The notes: generated by a model not told the origin, from the sequence alone. Shown: positions 44,508-55,786, counted from the first letter of the stretch. The stretch is DNA of 64,000 nt from Actinomadura rubteroloni (GCF_002911665.1 NZ_MTBP01000001.1:1364001-1428000); one strand, 5' to 3'. Numbers and translations are program-made.

Positions 44508-44662
44508 GGGGTGCTCCTCTGCTCGACCGCCCGCCGGGGCCGGTCGCCGTCCGGTCGCGCGCCCTCCCGGCGGTCCGTACCGGCCCGCGGCCGGGAAGAG
44601 GCCCGGTCGCGGAATTCGGCGGGTTCGGCCGCGCGCACCGCGCGGGCCGACGTCAGCGCAGG

Positions 44663-44691
44663 AGACTAACGGAGTCGGCCCCCGGTGCCAA
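44663..44691 (-). promoter_or_regulatory. Promoter of the NlpC/P60 gene
   Basis: On the minus strand, TTGGCA (44691-44686) and TAGTCT (44668-44663) are 17 bases apart. The start site near 44656 gives a GC-rich 5' leader of about 150 bases. A c-di-AMP riboswitch was considered for that leader and not supported. Confidence 0.6.
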
Positions 44692-44758
44692 CCGGTTCCG
44701 GGGAAATCGCCGGTCGGCGGGTCGCGGCGGGGCCGCGGTTCGCTACTCTCGCCTGCTT

Positions 44759-45271
44759 GTGGAAGTCGTGATCAGGCGTGCGCGCACCGCCGATGTCCAG
44801 CACGTCCGCAGGCTCGTCGACCTGTTCACCGGGCCGGGACGGCGGCTGCTCCGCAAGTCGACGGTGACCCTGTACGAGGACGTCCAGGAGTTCTGGGTCG
44901 CCGAGGACCTGCAGACCAACGAGATCATCGGCTGCGGCGCGCTGCACGTCATGTGGGAGGACCTGGCGGAGGTGCGGTCGGTCGCCGTCCGTCCGGGCCA
45001 CAACGGACGCGGCATCGGGCACCGCATCGTGTCCCGTCTGCTCGACACCGCCCGCGACCTCGGGGTCCGGCGCGTGTTCTGCCTTACCTTCGAGGTGGAG
45101 TTCTTCGCGCGGCACGGCTTCCGGCCGATCCTGGGCACGCCCGTGGCTCCCGAGGTGTACGAGGAACTCCTCCGTTCGTATGACGAGGGCGTCGCCGAAT
45201 TCCTCGACTTGGACCGGGTGAAGCCCAATACGTTGGGGAACACCCGGATGTTGCTTCGGCTGGAGGATTGA
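44759..45271 (+). CDS. argA: Amino-acid N-acetyltransferase (N-acetylglutamate synthase)
   Basis: This 170-residue GNAT protein matches the short actinobacterial N-acetylglutamate synthase (Rv2747 type): VIRRARTADVQHVRRLVD, VTLYEDVQEFWVAED, IGCGALHVMWEDLAEVRSVAV, GIGHRIVSRLLDTARDLGVRRVFCLTFEVEFFARHGF and the ending EFLDLDRVKPNTLGNTRMLL. It acetylates glutamate for arginine synthesis. GTG at 44759 is preferred; no ribosome binding site is seen, and a -10-like TACTCT at 44744-44749 suggests a very short or absent leader. The longer frame to 44420 is a shadow. It is four bases from the RDD gene. Confidence 0.92.
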   Translation: MEVVIRRARTADVQHVRRLVDLFTGPGRRLLRKSTVTLYEDVQEFWVAEDLQTNEIIGCGALHVMWEDLAEVRSVAVRPGHNGRGIGHRIVSRLLDTARDLGVRRVFCLTFEVEFFARHGFRPILGTPVAPEVYEELLRSYDEGVAEFLDLDRVKPNTLGNTRMLLRLED

Positions 45272-45274
45272 CCG

Positions 45275-46024
45275 ATGAGCGAATATTCCCCCGGCGGCGG
45301 CCAGCAGGGGCCGCAGCAGGGCGGCGCCTCCTGGGGTCCGCCGCCGCCGTACCAGGAGTCCGCGCCCTACCAGCAGCAGCCTCCGGCGCCGCGCGAGGCG
45401 GCCACCCAGCAGTGGGGGACGGACGACTACAGCGCTTACGAGTCCGGCTACGAAGAGCCCGAAGGCGGCGGAGAGATCCAGCTCGCCTCGATCCCGCGCC
45501 GCGCCGTCGCCCGGCTGGCCGACAACCTGCTCGTCGCCGTCTTCGGGTTCGCGCTGATCCTTCCGGTCACCATCGGCATCTTCGGGCTGGACACCAGCGG
45601 GAAGAAGGCGTCCACCGACGGCGCCGTGTGGAACTGGCCGATCATCATCACGCTGTTCGCCGTGCTCGCGGTGCTGCCGTTCGCGTACGAGGCCGTCCAG
45701 CTCACGATGTCGGGCCGGACGCTCGGCAAACGGCTCATGAAGCTCGGCATCGTCCGGCAGGACCCGGCGGGCACGCGGCTGACGACGGCGCAGGCGATCC
45801 TGCGTCCGGCCGTCCACCAGGTCGGCTACCAGCTCGGGTTCTTCTTCTTCCTGATCCTCGCCGTCAAGGTGTGGGACTACGCCTTCTACGGGGTCGCGCT
45901 CGTCGTCGCGGGGACCGTCATGGCTTACCTGTGGGCCATCTGGGACGTACCGTTCCGCCAGGCCGTCCACGACCGGCTCGCCGGGACGCTCGTCGTGGAC
46001 GAGCGCGAGTACTACGAGGGCTGA
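45275..46024 (+). CDS. RDD-family membrane protein 1
   Basis: The 249-residue protein has a Gln/Pro/Gly-rich cytoplasmic N-terminus (1-65), then an RDD domain with Arg in the first helix region (IPRRAVARLADNLLVAVFGFAL). Three to four transmembrane helices follow, with GRTLGKRLMKLGIVRQD between helices and the ending VHDRLAGTLVVDE. RDD proteins are small integral membrane proteins, some tied to Na+/H+ exchange, but most are uncharacterised. Two bases after its stop the second RDD gene begins, so the two probably work as a pair. Confidence 0.88.
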   Translation: MSEYSPGGGQQGPQQGGASWGPPPPYQESAPYQQQPPAPREAATQQWGTDDYSAYESGYEEPEGGGEIQLASIPRRAVARLADNLLVAVFGFALILPVTIGIFGLDTSGKKASTDGAVWNWPIIITLFAVLAVLPFAYEAVQLTMSGRTLGKRLMKLGIVRQDPAGTRLTTAQAILRPAVHQVGYQLGFFFFLILAVKVWDYAFYGVALVVAGTVMAYLWAIWDVPFRQAVHDRLAGTLVVDEREYYEG

Positions 46025-46026
46025 GC

Positions 46027-46560
46027 GTGACGGCCGAGCCGGCGGGGGATCTGGCCCCCGAGGAACCGCACGTCCCGCACCGCGCGGACCTCGCCGACCC
46101 CGGGCAGCGGCTGCTCGCCCGGATCGTGGACACGCTGATCGTCGGGCTGCCCGTCGTCGCCGTGCTGCTCCAGACGGTCCCGCGGTCGCGCCTGGACGTG
46201 CTCGCGCCCCCGCTCGTCGCCCTGCTCCTGCTGGCCTACGAGGCGCCCCAGATCGCCCTGTGGGGCCGCACGCCCGGCAAGCGGGTCGCGGGCATCGAGG
46301 TCGTCCCCGCGGACGGCGCCGAACGCCTGGGGGCCGGACGGGCGCTCCTGCGGGCGGCGACCTACAACCTGCCGATCGCGGTGCGTCCCGTGCCCGTGCT
46401 CGGCCTTCTGGCGGGTTTCTTCTGGGTCGTGAACGGCGCCTTCATTTACGAGGGGGCGCGGCGCGAGGTCCCCGACGGGGCGCGCCGGGCGCTGCACGAC
46501 CGATTCGCGGGCACGGACGTCGTCCGGGCGCGTCCCGAGGCCCCCGGCTCCCCCGAATAA
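46027..46560 (+). CDS. RDD-family membrane protein 2
   Basis: The 177-residue protein is a minimal RDD domain: LLARIVDTLIVGLPVVAVLL, then a second helix, GRTPGKRVAGIEVVPADG, a further helix pair and LHDRFAGTDVVR. The GTG at 46027 is two bases after the first RDD gene's stop; the long frame reading through from 45268 is a shadow of the first gene. The tandem pair suggests a heteromeric membrane complex. Function unknown. Confidence 0.85.
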   Translation: MTAEPAGDLAPEEPHVPHRADLADPGQRLLARIVDTLIVGLPVVAVLLQTVPRSRLDVLAPPLVALLLLAYEAPQIALWGRTPGKRVAGIEVVPADGAERLGAGRALLRAATYNLPIAVRPVPVLGLLAGFFWVVNGAFIYEGARREVPDGARRALHDRFAGTDVVRARPEAPGSPE

Positions 46561-47468
46561 CGGCGTATCGGGCGGCCGTATCCGGTGCCCTCCGGATCGG
46601 CCGCCGCGCCGGTTCCCGGTAACGGCCTGGCCAATACGCGAGATGAAAGTCAAGCGCCGCGTGGAGGCCGTAGACCCCGTCCCACCGCGCGACACGCCGT
46701 ACGCATCGGCGAGATCGACCTGACCACCCGGCCATGTCGAATTGGCCGTTACGCGAGATGAGCCGCCGACGGCGTCCCGTGCGCGTCTTCCGAAGGGCGC
46801 CGGAGAAGCCTCGGGAGGACGTGCCGGTGCCGTATCTTGTTCGCTGGCGCCGTCCGGAACCCCGCCTCCGGACAAGCACGGCATTGGCGACTTAACTGGC
46901 GCTAAAAGGAGCGGCGCTCCCTTCGCTGCAAGCGGTTTCCGCCCGTCCGGCCGGTCTCGTTATTCGTTGACATGGCCCGGTCGCGGGTCCCTGGGGCATG
47001 CCCGGAGCCGCCGTGCTCCGGGTGCATTCGTTGGCCGATGGCGCGCTTAGTCCCGATACGCCGGGCTTAATCGAGGGCGTAGCCGGCCCGTCCGGACGGG
47101 CCGGTTAACGCTCCGTGTCCTGCCTTTCGGGACACCGCATGGGCGCGCGGACACGTCCGGGAATGCCGTCGCCGCCTTGGAAGCCCGGTCCAATACGCGG
47201 GCGGATCCCCTGGTGAGGGGGCCGAGGTGGCGGGCGTCACGGCCATATGGCGGCCGTGCCGTGCCGGGACAATTCCCGCCGCGCCGGCCCGTCCGCGGGG
47301 CGGCGCGCCACGGTAACGGCGGTCCACCAGATTCCGGCCCCGGCGATTACGATGCGTTACCGCGGGCAAGATGACTTCCGACGCGCGCGCTGAATTGTCA
47401 TCGGCAACGCTCGCGGTATATGTTCGTTCAACCGAATGAAGTTTGCTCGAACCGAAAGGTCTGTCCTC
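46561..47468. other. 908-base gene-free region upstream of lsr2
   Basis: No gene is supported on either strand. Frames here are broken or lack binding sites. It holds an 18-base repeat, GGCC-two bases-TACGCGAGATGA, at 46629-46646 and 46744-46761 (a partial third copy near 47188). A perfect 22-base palindrome lies at 47083-47104 (arms CCGGCCCGTCC), and a shorter inverted repeat around GCCATATGGC lies near 47242. TTGACA appears at 46967 without a good -10. The region ends in the lsr2 promoter. It could hide an untranslated RNA. Confidence 0.45.
47395..47422 (+). promoter_or_regulatory. Promoter of lsr2
   Basis: TTGTCA (47395-47400) and TATATG (47417-47422) are 16 bases apart, giving a leader of about 40 bases. 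Within it AACCGAA occurs twice, 20 bases apart (47430-47436, 47450-47456), a possible control site. Confidence 0.6.
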
Positions 47469-47789
47469 ATGGCACAGAAGGTCCAGGTGCTTCTCGTCGA
47501 CGACCTCGACGGCGGCGAGGCGGACGAGACCGTAGCGTTCTCGATCGACGGCGCCTCCTACGAGATCGACCTCAGCAGCGCCAACGCAAAGAAGCTGCGG
47601 GATTCCCTGCAGCCGTTCGTGGAGAAGTCGCGCAAGGCCGGCACCGCCCGCCGGCGCCGTCCGCGCACCGGCTCCAACCGCGAGCGCAGCGCGGAGATCC
47701 GCGCCTGGGCCAAGGCCCACGGCATCAAGGTCAATGAGCGGGGCCGGATCCCGCAGAATGTGATCGAGAAGTACGAAGCGGCCCACTGA
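47469..47789 (+). CDS. lsr2: Lsr2 nucleoid-associated protein
   Basis: The 106-residue protein is the actinobacterial H-NS-like silencer. The N-terminal beta/alpha dimerisation part (KVQVLLVDDLDGGEADETVAFSIDG) is followed by an Arg-rich linker and the C-terminal DNA-binding domain IRAWAKAHGIKVNERGRIPQNVIEKYEAAH, whose RGR inserts into the minor groove of AT-rich DNA. ATG at 47469 with GAAAGG upstream; a frame to 47436 is not needed. It is the likely silencer of AT-rich tracts such as 20865-20985 and the toxin-tip region. clpC follows, as in mycobacteria. Confidence 0.96.
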   Translation: MAQKVQVLLVDDLDGGEADETVAFSIDGASYEIDLSSANAKKLRDSLQPFVEKSRKAGTARRRRPRTGSNRERSAEIRAWAKAHGIKVNERGRIPQNVIEKYEAAH

Positions 47790-47833
47790 CCCTCGCGTCC
47801 GGGCCGGCGGCCCGTCTCGTGCTCCGGGGCGGG

Positions 47834-47854
47834 CCGTTCGCTTGTGGCGTAGCG
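47834..47854. promoter_or_regulatory. ClgR-like operator, copy 1
   Basis: CGTTCGCTTGTGGCGTAGCG, preceded by C, fits the core CGCT-four bases-GCG of ClgR boxes that control clp genes in actinobacteria. A near-identical copy lies 107 bases downstream. Confidence 0.6.
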
Positions 47855-47940
47855 ATCGGTGGGTTGCGGTCCTCGCAGTGCGGTACACAGGACCCATTCA
47901 GCTTTGCTCGGGACGCGTCGCGGACCGCGGGCGATAAGGC

Positions 47941-47961
47941 CCGTTCGCTTGCGGCGTAGCG
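47941..47961. promoter_or_regulatory. ClgR-like operator, copy 2
   Basis: CGTTCGCTTGCGGCGTAGCG, preceded by C, differs from copy 1 at one base. It lies 168 bases before the clpC start. In other actinobacteria ClgR activates clpP/clpC under proteotoxic stress. Confidence 0.6.
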
Positions 47962-48128
47962 GGAACATCGCGCACCGCAGCGGTAGTTGGATGGGACTGA
48001 ACAGCGCTCAGCTGGGGAACGTCTCCTGGTGGGAAGGCACCGGGCGGCATCCTCGGGGCGGGCTAGCATGCGGAAGGACGAATCCGGACGTACCGGACTC
48101 GACCAACCGCTCTGTGAGGAGCGACGAG

Positions 48129-50642
<2,514 letters not shown>

Positions 50643-50654
50643 CCCCCGACCCGA

Positions 50655-50685
50655 GAAAGGCCCGCACCCCCGGTGCGGGCCTTTC
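50655..50685 (+). terminator. Strong hairpin terminator after clpC
   Basis: A perfect 14-bp stem (GAAAGGCCCGCACC at 50655-50668 with its complement at 50672-50685) closes a 3-base loop 13 bases after the clpC stop. Confidence 0.88.
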
Positions 50686-50895
50686 CGCTTTCCCGGCCCG
50701 CTGCCCCGCGGTAGCGGATCGTGACGGCCTGGCCGTCGGGCTGTGGGTTATGGGGCTGTGGCAGATCGGATAAAAGGTATGGTCTGACCTGCGGAGACAT
50801 GAGAATGACGAGTCCGCTCAGCCGGTCGTCCGCCCAAATGCCGCGACTTCTGTGGAAACCCTCCGTGATCTTTCGCTCCCGGCTAGCTTGACCGT

Positions 50896-51753
50896 GTGCC
50901 ATCCATTGATCACGAGCTGCCGCTGGAACTGGTGCGCAACCGGCCGCTGCTCGCCCCCGAACTGCTGCGCACGGCCTTCGGCGTCGCGACTCCCGACGAC
51001 GACCGGGCCACGCTCGGCTCCGAGTCCTTCGCGGACGTGCACCCCGCCGAACTGCGCTGCGATGCCACCGTGCTCATCGGCGATCCGGAGGAACCGTCCT
51101 TCGGCATCATCGTGGAGACCCAGCTCCGGTACTCGAAGCGGAAGACCTTCAGTTGGCCCGCGTATCTCTCGTCGCTGCGGCTGCGCCACGAGTGCCCGGT
51201 GGTGCTGCTCGTCCTGTGTCCGGACGAGAGCACGGCCCGCCGCTGCGACAAGCCCATCGAGATGGGCCATCCGGGCTGGACGCTGAAGCCGCTCGTCCTG
51301 TGCCCCGGCCGCCTCCCCGCCGTCACCGACCCCGAGGAAGCCCGCCGGCAGCCCGAGATGGTGATCCTCAGCGCCCTGGGCCACGCCGAGGGCCCCGAGA
51401 GCGCCTCCGTGCTGAAGTGCGCGGCAGCCGCCATCGACAGCGTCGACCCGAAAACTGGCCGCCTGTACCATGACTATCTGACGTCGCGGTTGTCGGCGGC
51501 CCCCAGAGAACTCCTGGAGAAGATCGTGAAGATCGACAACTACGAGTGGCAGAGCGACTTCGCCAAGTCGCACCGCGCCGAAGGCCGCGCGGAGGGTGAG
51601 GCCGAGATGCTGCTGAACGTGCTGGAGGCGCGGGGGTTCGAGATCCGCGACGATGTGCGTGAGCGGATCACGAGCTGCACGGACACCGCCCTTCTGACCG
51701 CGTGGGGAAAGCGCGCCGTTGCCATTGAGCACATCGAGGAGCTTTTCGCCTGA
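50896..51753 (+). CDS. PD-(D/E)XK-like nuclease-family protein of unknown role
   Basis: The 285-residue protein has an N-terminal domain with RCDATVLIGDPEEPSFGIIVETQLRYSKRKTFSWPAYLSSLRLRHECPVVLLVLCPD. The D..E-x-Q..K pattern over three strands fits a PD-(D/E)XK restriction-like core of the kind found in Rpn/transposase-like proteins widespread in actinomycetes. A helical C-terminal region (ELLEKIVKIDNYEWQSDFAKSHRAEGRAEGEAEMLLNVLEARG) resembles the tail of the same family. GTG start with a -10-like TAGCTT six bases ahead and no ribosome binding site. Its natural role is not known. Confidence 0.75.
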   Translation: MPSIDHELPLELVRNRPLLAPELLRTAFGVATPDDDRATLGSESFADVHPAELRCDATVLIGDPEEPSFGIIVETQLRYSKRKTFSWPAYLSSLRLRHECPVVLLVLCPDESTARRCDKPIEMGHPGWTLKPLVLCPGRLPAVTDPEEARRQPEMVILSALGHAEGPESASVLKCAAAAIDSVDPKTGRLYHDYLTSRLSAAPRELLEKIVKIDNYEWQSDFAKSHRAEGRAEGEAEMLLNVLEARGFEIRDDVRERITSCTDTALLTAWGKRAVAIEHIEELFA

Positions 51754-51771
51754 GCGTAGGCGGGCCGGTGG

Positions 51772-51795
51772 TGGGGCGGGCGGCTGCCCGCCCCA
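51772..51795. terminator. Bidirectional hairpin terminator
   Basis: A 10-bp stem (TGGGGCGGGC at 51772-51781, its complement at 51786-51795) with a 4-base loop lies between the convergent nuclease-like and YbhB/PEBP genes. Confidence 0.75.
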
Positions 51796-51803
51796 TGCGG
51801 GCG

Positions 51804-52319
51804 TCAGACGCCGTAGTGGGCGACGATCTTGGCGCGGGCCAGGGTGTGGGCGGTGATGTTGAAGCCGACCACGGCGGGGGACGTGTCGGAGTCCACGCCG
51901 AGGGATTCGACGTCCAGGGCGTGGACGGTGAAGACGTAGCGGTGGGGCGGGCCGGGCGGGGGTGCGGCGCCGCCGAACGCCTTCTGGCCGTAGTCGTTGC
52001 GGGCCTGGACGCCCGTCTTGGTGTCCGGGGTGCCGGCGCCGGTGGGGAGTACGGTGACGGTGGCCGGGACGTCGAACAGGACCCAGTGCCAGAAGCCGCT
52101 GCCCGTCGGGGCGTCGGGGTCGTAGCACGTCACCGCGAAGCTCTTCGTCTCGGCGGGGAAGCCGGACCAGGCGAGCTGGGGCGAGGTGTTGCCGCCGGTG
52201 AAGCCCCAGTCGTCGAAGACGTGCGCGTCCGCGAGGGTGGCGCCGTCCGCGATGTCGGTGCTGGTCAGCGTGAAGGACGGAACCTGCGGCAGGTACTCGT
52301 CGGGCAGCGGTGCGGGCAT
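51804..52319 (-). CDS. YbhB/YbcL-family (PEBP, Raf kinase inhibitor-like) protein
   Basis: The 171-residue soluble protein has the phosphatidylethanolamine-binding-protein fold signature: [45 protein letters not shown] and [14 protein letters not shown]. The anion-binding pocket residues (DPDAP, HW) are present. No signal peptide, so cytoplasmic. Bacterial members are mostly of unknown role. Downstream of the exporter genes on the same strand with 28 bases between. Confidence 0.93.
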   Translation of the reverse strand: MPAPLPDEYLPQVPSFTLTSTDIADGATLADAHVFDDWGFTGGNTSPQLAWSGFPAETKSFAVTCYDPDAPTGSGFWHWVLFDVPATVTVLPTGAGTPDTKTGVQARNDYGQKAFGGAAPPPGPPHRYVFTVHALDVESLGVDSDTSPAVVGFNITAHTLARAKIVAHYGV

Positions 52320-52347
52320 GGGCGGCCTCCTCGTCCTTACGTGATGG

Positions 52348-53136
52348 TCACTTTCCGGTGGCCTCGGTGTACGCGCCGAGGACCTCTTCGGGGTCGCCGT
52401 CCATCTTGACGCGGCCGTCGTCCAGCCAGATGACCCGGTTGCAGGTCTCCTCGATGACGTCGAGGTTGTGCGCGACGAGGAAGACCGCGCCCGCGTCCTC
52501 GCGCAGCTCGTCGATCTTGGCCTTGCTGCGGCGCTTGAACTTGGCGTCGCCGGTGGCGAGGGCCTCGTCGATGAGCAGGACGTCGTGGGTACGGGCCGCC
52601 GCGATGGCGAACCGGAGCCGCGCGCCCATGCCGGACGAGTAGGTGCTCATCGGGTATTCGATGAACCCCGGCTTCAGGTCGGCGAACTTGACGATCGCGT
52701 CGTAGCTGGCCCTGGTCTCGTCGGGCGACAGGCCCATCGCCAGGCAGCCGAGCGTGATGTTGCGCGAACCCGAAAGGTCCTTCATGAGCGCGGCGTTGAC
52801 GCCGAGCAGGGACGGCTGACCGTCGGTGTAGACCGCGCCGCGCGCGGGCGGCAGGAGGCCCGCGATGGCTTTGAGGAGCGTCGACTTGCCGGACCCGTTG
52901 GTGCCGACGATGCCGATCGCGTCGCCCCGGTAGGCGATGAAGGAGACGCCCTTGACGGCGTGGACCTCTTTCGTCTGCGGACGGCTCTCCCGCTTGACGA
53001 TGCGCATCAGTGCCGTCGCGGCGCTGCCCTTGCCGCCGCCTCCGCTGTAGACGCGGTAGATGATGTGCAGGCCGTCCACGACGACGATCGGCTCACGTGT
53101 CGGGTCGGGGCGCACCTCGGGCTGCGCTTCGGCCAC
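52348..53136 (-). CDS. Polysaccharide ABC exporter ATPase (Wzt/TagH type)
   Basis: This 262-residue ATPase has Walker [10 protein letters not shown], a weak signature [16 protein letters not shown] in place of LSGGQ, and Walker [13 protein letters not shown], as in ATPases that export O-antigen or teichoic acid. It lacks the extra glycan-binding C-terminal domain of some Wzt. The frame opens at GTG 53166, overlapping the permease stop, but GTG 53136 has AAGGAGAG just upstream and is preferred. It works with the permease encoded directly before it. The cargo may be a wall galactan or other surface glycan. Confidence 0.9.
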   Translation of the reverse strand: MAEAQPEVRPDPTREPIVVVDGLHIIYRVYSGGGGKGSAATALMRIVKRESRPQTKEVHAVKGVSFIAYRGDAIGIVGTNGSGKSTLLKAIAGLLPPARGAVYTDGQPSLLGVNAALMKDLSGSRNITLGCLAMGLSPDETRASYDAIVKFADLKPGFIEYPMSTYSSGMGARLRFAIAAARTHDVLLIDEALATGDAKFKRRSKAKIDELREDAGAVFLVAHNLDVIEETCNRVIWLDDGRVKMDGDPEEVLGAYTEATGK

Positions 53137-53158
53137 CGCGCCTCTCTCCTTCAGAGTC

Positions 53159-54133
53159 TTAACCACGGCCGTACCTCTCCTCCGCGCGGTAGAAGTACCA
53201 GAACCCGCCGACGAAAGCGACGACCGCCCAGATCACCGCGTACAGCCACATGAGGCCGTGGTCCAGATGGTATTTCGCGGCGTCCCGGTGGTAGGTGTCC
53301 AGCAGCGCGAACCGGACCAGCTCGATGAACACGGCGGCCGGGTTGGCCTCGAAGACCCGCCCGATCCAGTGGTGGCCGTGCTTGGTGATGCTGTCCACCC
53401 GCTCGGCGATCATGAAGAAGACGCCGGAGAAGTAGAGCCAGGTGCGGGTGATGAACGGCAGGAGCTGCTGGACGTCCTGGATGAACGCGCCGAGCCGGGC
53501 GACCATCATGCTGATGCCGATGTTGAATATCAGTTGAAGAACAAGTGCCGGAAAGAGGGTCAGCCATTGAAGACTGGGTGGCTCGCCGGTGATGAGCACG
53601 ATCACGATGAGGACGCCCATCGAGATCAGGAGTTGCTGCAGCTCCATGATCACGTAGGCGAGCGGCAGTGTCGCGCGCGGGAAGTGCAAAGCGCGGATCA
53701 GCGACATGTTGTTGCCGATCGACCGTGCTCCCGCGCTCAGCGACCGCTGGGTGAACGTGAAGACGAAGACGCCGGTGATGAGGAACGCCGGGTAGTTGTG
53801 GATGTGCTTGTTCTGCCCGAGTAGCAGACCGAAGATCAGGTAGTAGACCCCGGCGTTGAGCAGGGGGGTCAGGATCTGCCAGACCTGGCCGAGTCGTGAG
53901 CCGCTGTAGGTCGCGGCGGTCTTGGCGCTGGCGAGGTTCCAGATGAACGTCCGCCGCTGCCAGAGCGCCTTGACGTAGGCGGGCAGCTTCGGTCGCGCCG
54001 CGCTCTGCCGAAGTCCGTGCTGGGCGGCGAACTCCGCCAGCGACGCACTGCCCGCGCCATTCCACGGAGCCGGATCGCTGAGAGTGGCGACCGGCTCGCC
54101 GGAGGAGGCGCCGAGCGGTTCCCGGTGACTCAT
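53159..54133 (-). CDS. ABC-2 polysaccharide exporter permease (Wzm/TagG type)
   Basis: The 324-residue protein has a hydrophilic head (1-80) with KLPAYVKALWQRRTFIWNLASAKTAATYSGSRLGQVWQILTPLLNAGVYYLIFGLLLG, then five more hydrophobic helices including ALHFPRATLPLAYVIMELQQLLISMGVLIVIVLI and WLYFSGVFFMIAERV. This is the ABC-2 permease family that exports undecaprenyl-linked polysaccharides. ATG at 54133 begins MSHREPLG; a longer frame continues upstream but overlaps the divergent gene. Its stop overlaps the ATPase's earlier start. Confidence 0.92.
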   Translation of the reverse strand: MSHREPLGASSGEPVATLSDPAPWNGAGSASLAEFAAQHGLRQSAARPKLPAYVKALWQRRTFIWNLASAKTAATYSGSRLGQVWQILTPLLNAGVYYLIFGLLLGQNKHIHNYPAFLITGVFVFTFTQRSLSAGARSIGNNMSLIRALHFPRATLPLAYVIMELQQLLISMGVLIVIVLITGEPPSLQWLTLFPALVLQLIFNIGISMMVARLGAFIQDVQQLLPFITRTWLYFSGVFFMIAERVDSITKHGHHWIGRVFEANPAAVFIELVRFALLDTYHRDAAKYHLDHGLMWLYAVIWAVVAFVGGFWYFYRAEERYGRG

Positions 54134-54212
54134 GTCGCGAAGCCTATTGCAGTCCGTCTCCTTCCCGTGACGTTCACCCGCATGTACGGCCGGATTGAGA
54201 TCTACGGGAATC

Positions 54213-55784
54213 ATGTCGCACGTCCCGGGGATACCCCGGAGCATGTGGCGAAACAACGGACGGAACGGCGGGCCGCGCGGGTTGCGGCTGCTGGCGGACC
54301 TGGACCGGCGTGCTTTCGACCGGGTCGCGGCGGCGCGGCTGACGGGTCTGGAGCACGTGCTGCCGGTGCTGTCGCGGACGGCGGACCACGGCGTCCTCTG
54401 GTTCGGGACGGCGGCGGGCCTCGCGGCGACGCGCCGGGCGGGCCTGCGGCGGGCGGCACTGCGCGGGATGCTCGGGATCGCGGTGGCCAGCCCGGTGGTG
54501 AACCTGCTCGGCAAACAGGCGTTCCGGCGGAGACGGCCGGTGCTGGATCTCGTGCCGACGCGGCGGGTGCGCTGGCGGCCCCCGTCGTCGCACGCGTTCC
54601 CGTCGGGGCACTCGGCGTCGGCGGCGGCGTTCGCGACGGGTGTGGCGCTGGAGGCGCCGCCGCGTGTCGCGGTGCCGGTGGCGGCGACGGCGGCGGCGGT
54701 CGCGTTCTCCCGCGTCTACACCGGCGCGCATTATCCGGGGGACGTGCTGGCGGGCGTGGCGCTCGGCGCGCTGGCGGGGGCGGGGACGCGGCTGGTGTGG
54801 CCAGCGCGCCCGGCGGTGGCCGAGGTCGCCCGGACGAGCGGTGAACGCGTCAAGATCGCCCCGGACGGCCAGGGCATGGTCGTCGTGGTGAACGGCGGGT
54901 CGGGGGACAACGGCGCCGGGCTGTTGCCCACGTCCGGCGAACTGGCCCTGGACCTGGTGGAACGCGAGTTCCCCGCGGCGGAGATCGTCCGGCACGAGTC
55001 CGGTGACGACCTGGCGAAAGTCCTGGACGAGGCCGCCGCCCGCGCCGAGGTGCTGGCGGTGATCGGCGGCGACGGGACGGTCAACGTCGGCGCCCGCGCG
55101 GCGTTGCGGAACCGCGTTCCGCTTCTGCCCGTCCCCGGCGGGACGTTCGACCACTTCGCCCGCGCGCTCGGCCTCGAACACCCCGCCGACGCCGTCGCGG
55201 CGTACCGGGAGGGCTGCCTGGGCCGCGCGGACGTGGCGTTCGCGGCCCCCGCGAACGGCGGCGAGGAGGACCTGCTGTTCCTGAACACGGCGAGTTTCGG
55301 TGCCTACCCCGAGCTGGTCGACCGGCGCGAGCGGCTGGAGGGACGGCTCGGGAAGTGGGCGGCGCTGGCCGTCGCGGCGACCCGGACGCTGCGGCACGCC
55401 CAGCCCGTGGACATGCGGGTGGGCGGCCGCCCGGTCCGCGTCTGGCTGGGCTTCGTGGGCAACTGCTCGTTCGGCTCGCGCGGCCCCGCCCCGACGTGGC
55501 GCAAGCGGCTGGACGACGGACGGCTGGACGTCCGGCTCGTCCTGGCGGGCGGGCGGATGCCCCGGCTGCGGGCGGTCGCGTCCGTCCTGCTCGGCCATCT
55601 GCGCGCGGTGCCCGGCTACCGGCAGTGGAAGACCGACGTGCTGGACGTCGTCGCCCCGGCCGACGGGCTGCGGCTGGCGCGCGACGGGGAGGTCTCGACG
55701 GTGCCGTCCGCGATCGAGTTCGGCAAGTACCCGGGCCAGTTGCGGGTGTTCTGCCGTCCCCGGCGCGGATTCGCGGCCGGGTGA
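54213..55784 (+). CDS. PAP2 phosphatase fused to a diacylglycerol/lipid kinase domain
   Basis: The 523-residue membrane protein joins two enzymes. Residues 30-205 are a PAP2 lipid phosphatase: KQAFRRRRP near 101, PSGHSAS near 130 and SRVYTGAHYPGD near 166, within membrane helices. Residues about 220-520 are a DAGK/NAD-kinase-like catalytic domain with VIGGDGTVNVGARAAL near 285 and PLLPVPGGTFDHFARALG. Together it could dephosphorylate and phosphorylate lipids such as phosphatidate. The start is uncertain (TTG 54195, ATG 54213 or ATG 54243 are in frame). Divergent from the polysaccharide exporter. Confidence 0.88.
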   Translation: MSHVPGIPRSMWRNNGRNGGPRGLRLLADLDRRAFDRVAAARLTGLEHVLPVLSRTADHGVLWFGTAAGLAATRRAGLRRAALRGMLGIAVASPVVNLLGKQAFRRRRPVLDLVPTRRVRWRPPSSHAFPSGHSASAAAFATGVALEAPPRVAVPVAATAAAVAFSRVYTGAHYPGDVLAGVALGALAGAGTRLVWPARPAVAEVARTSGERVKIAPDGQGMVVVVNGGSGDNGAGLLPTSGELALDLVEREFPAAEIVRHESGDDLAKVLDEAAARAEVLAVIGGDGTVNVGARAALRNRVPLLPVPGGTFDHFARALGLEHPADAVAAYREGCLGRADVAFAAPANGGEEDLLFLNTASFGAYPELVDRRERLEGRLGKWAALAVAATRTLRHAQPVDMRVGGRPVRVWLGFVGNCSFGSRGPAPTWRKRLDDGRLDVRLVLAGGRMPRLRAVASVLLGHLRAVPGYRQWKTDVLDVVAPADGLRLARDGEVSTVPSAIEFGKYPGQLRVFCRPRRGFAAG

Positions 55785-55786
55785 CG

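Larger units (their letters stand above)
47790..48128. other. clpC upstream control region
   Basis: These 339 bases hold no gene; the long frame running from 47859 into clpC is leader. It contains two nearly identical ClgR-like boxes and a possible -10 (TAGCAT, 48064-48069) about 60 bases before the clpC ATG. Confidence 0.5.

Noticed and set aside
44508..44656. c-di-AMP (ydaO-type) riboswitch ahead of the NlpC/P60 gene
   Set aside because: Such riboswitches precede similar genes in other actinomycetes, and GCCGAACCCG is present, but the conserved GGGGTGAATC core and pseudoknot partners are not seen.
47859..48128. 90-residue N-terminal extension of ClpC
   Set aside because: ClpC homologues start MFERFT, and GAGGAG precedes 48129. 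The extension covers a ClgR-like box.
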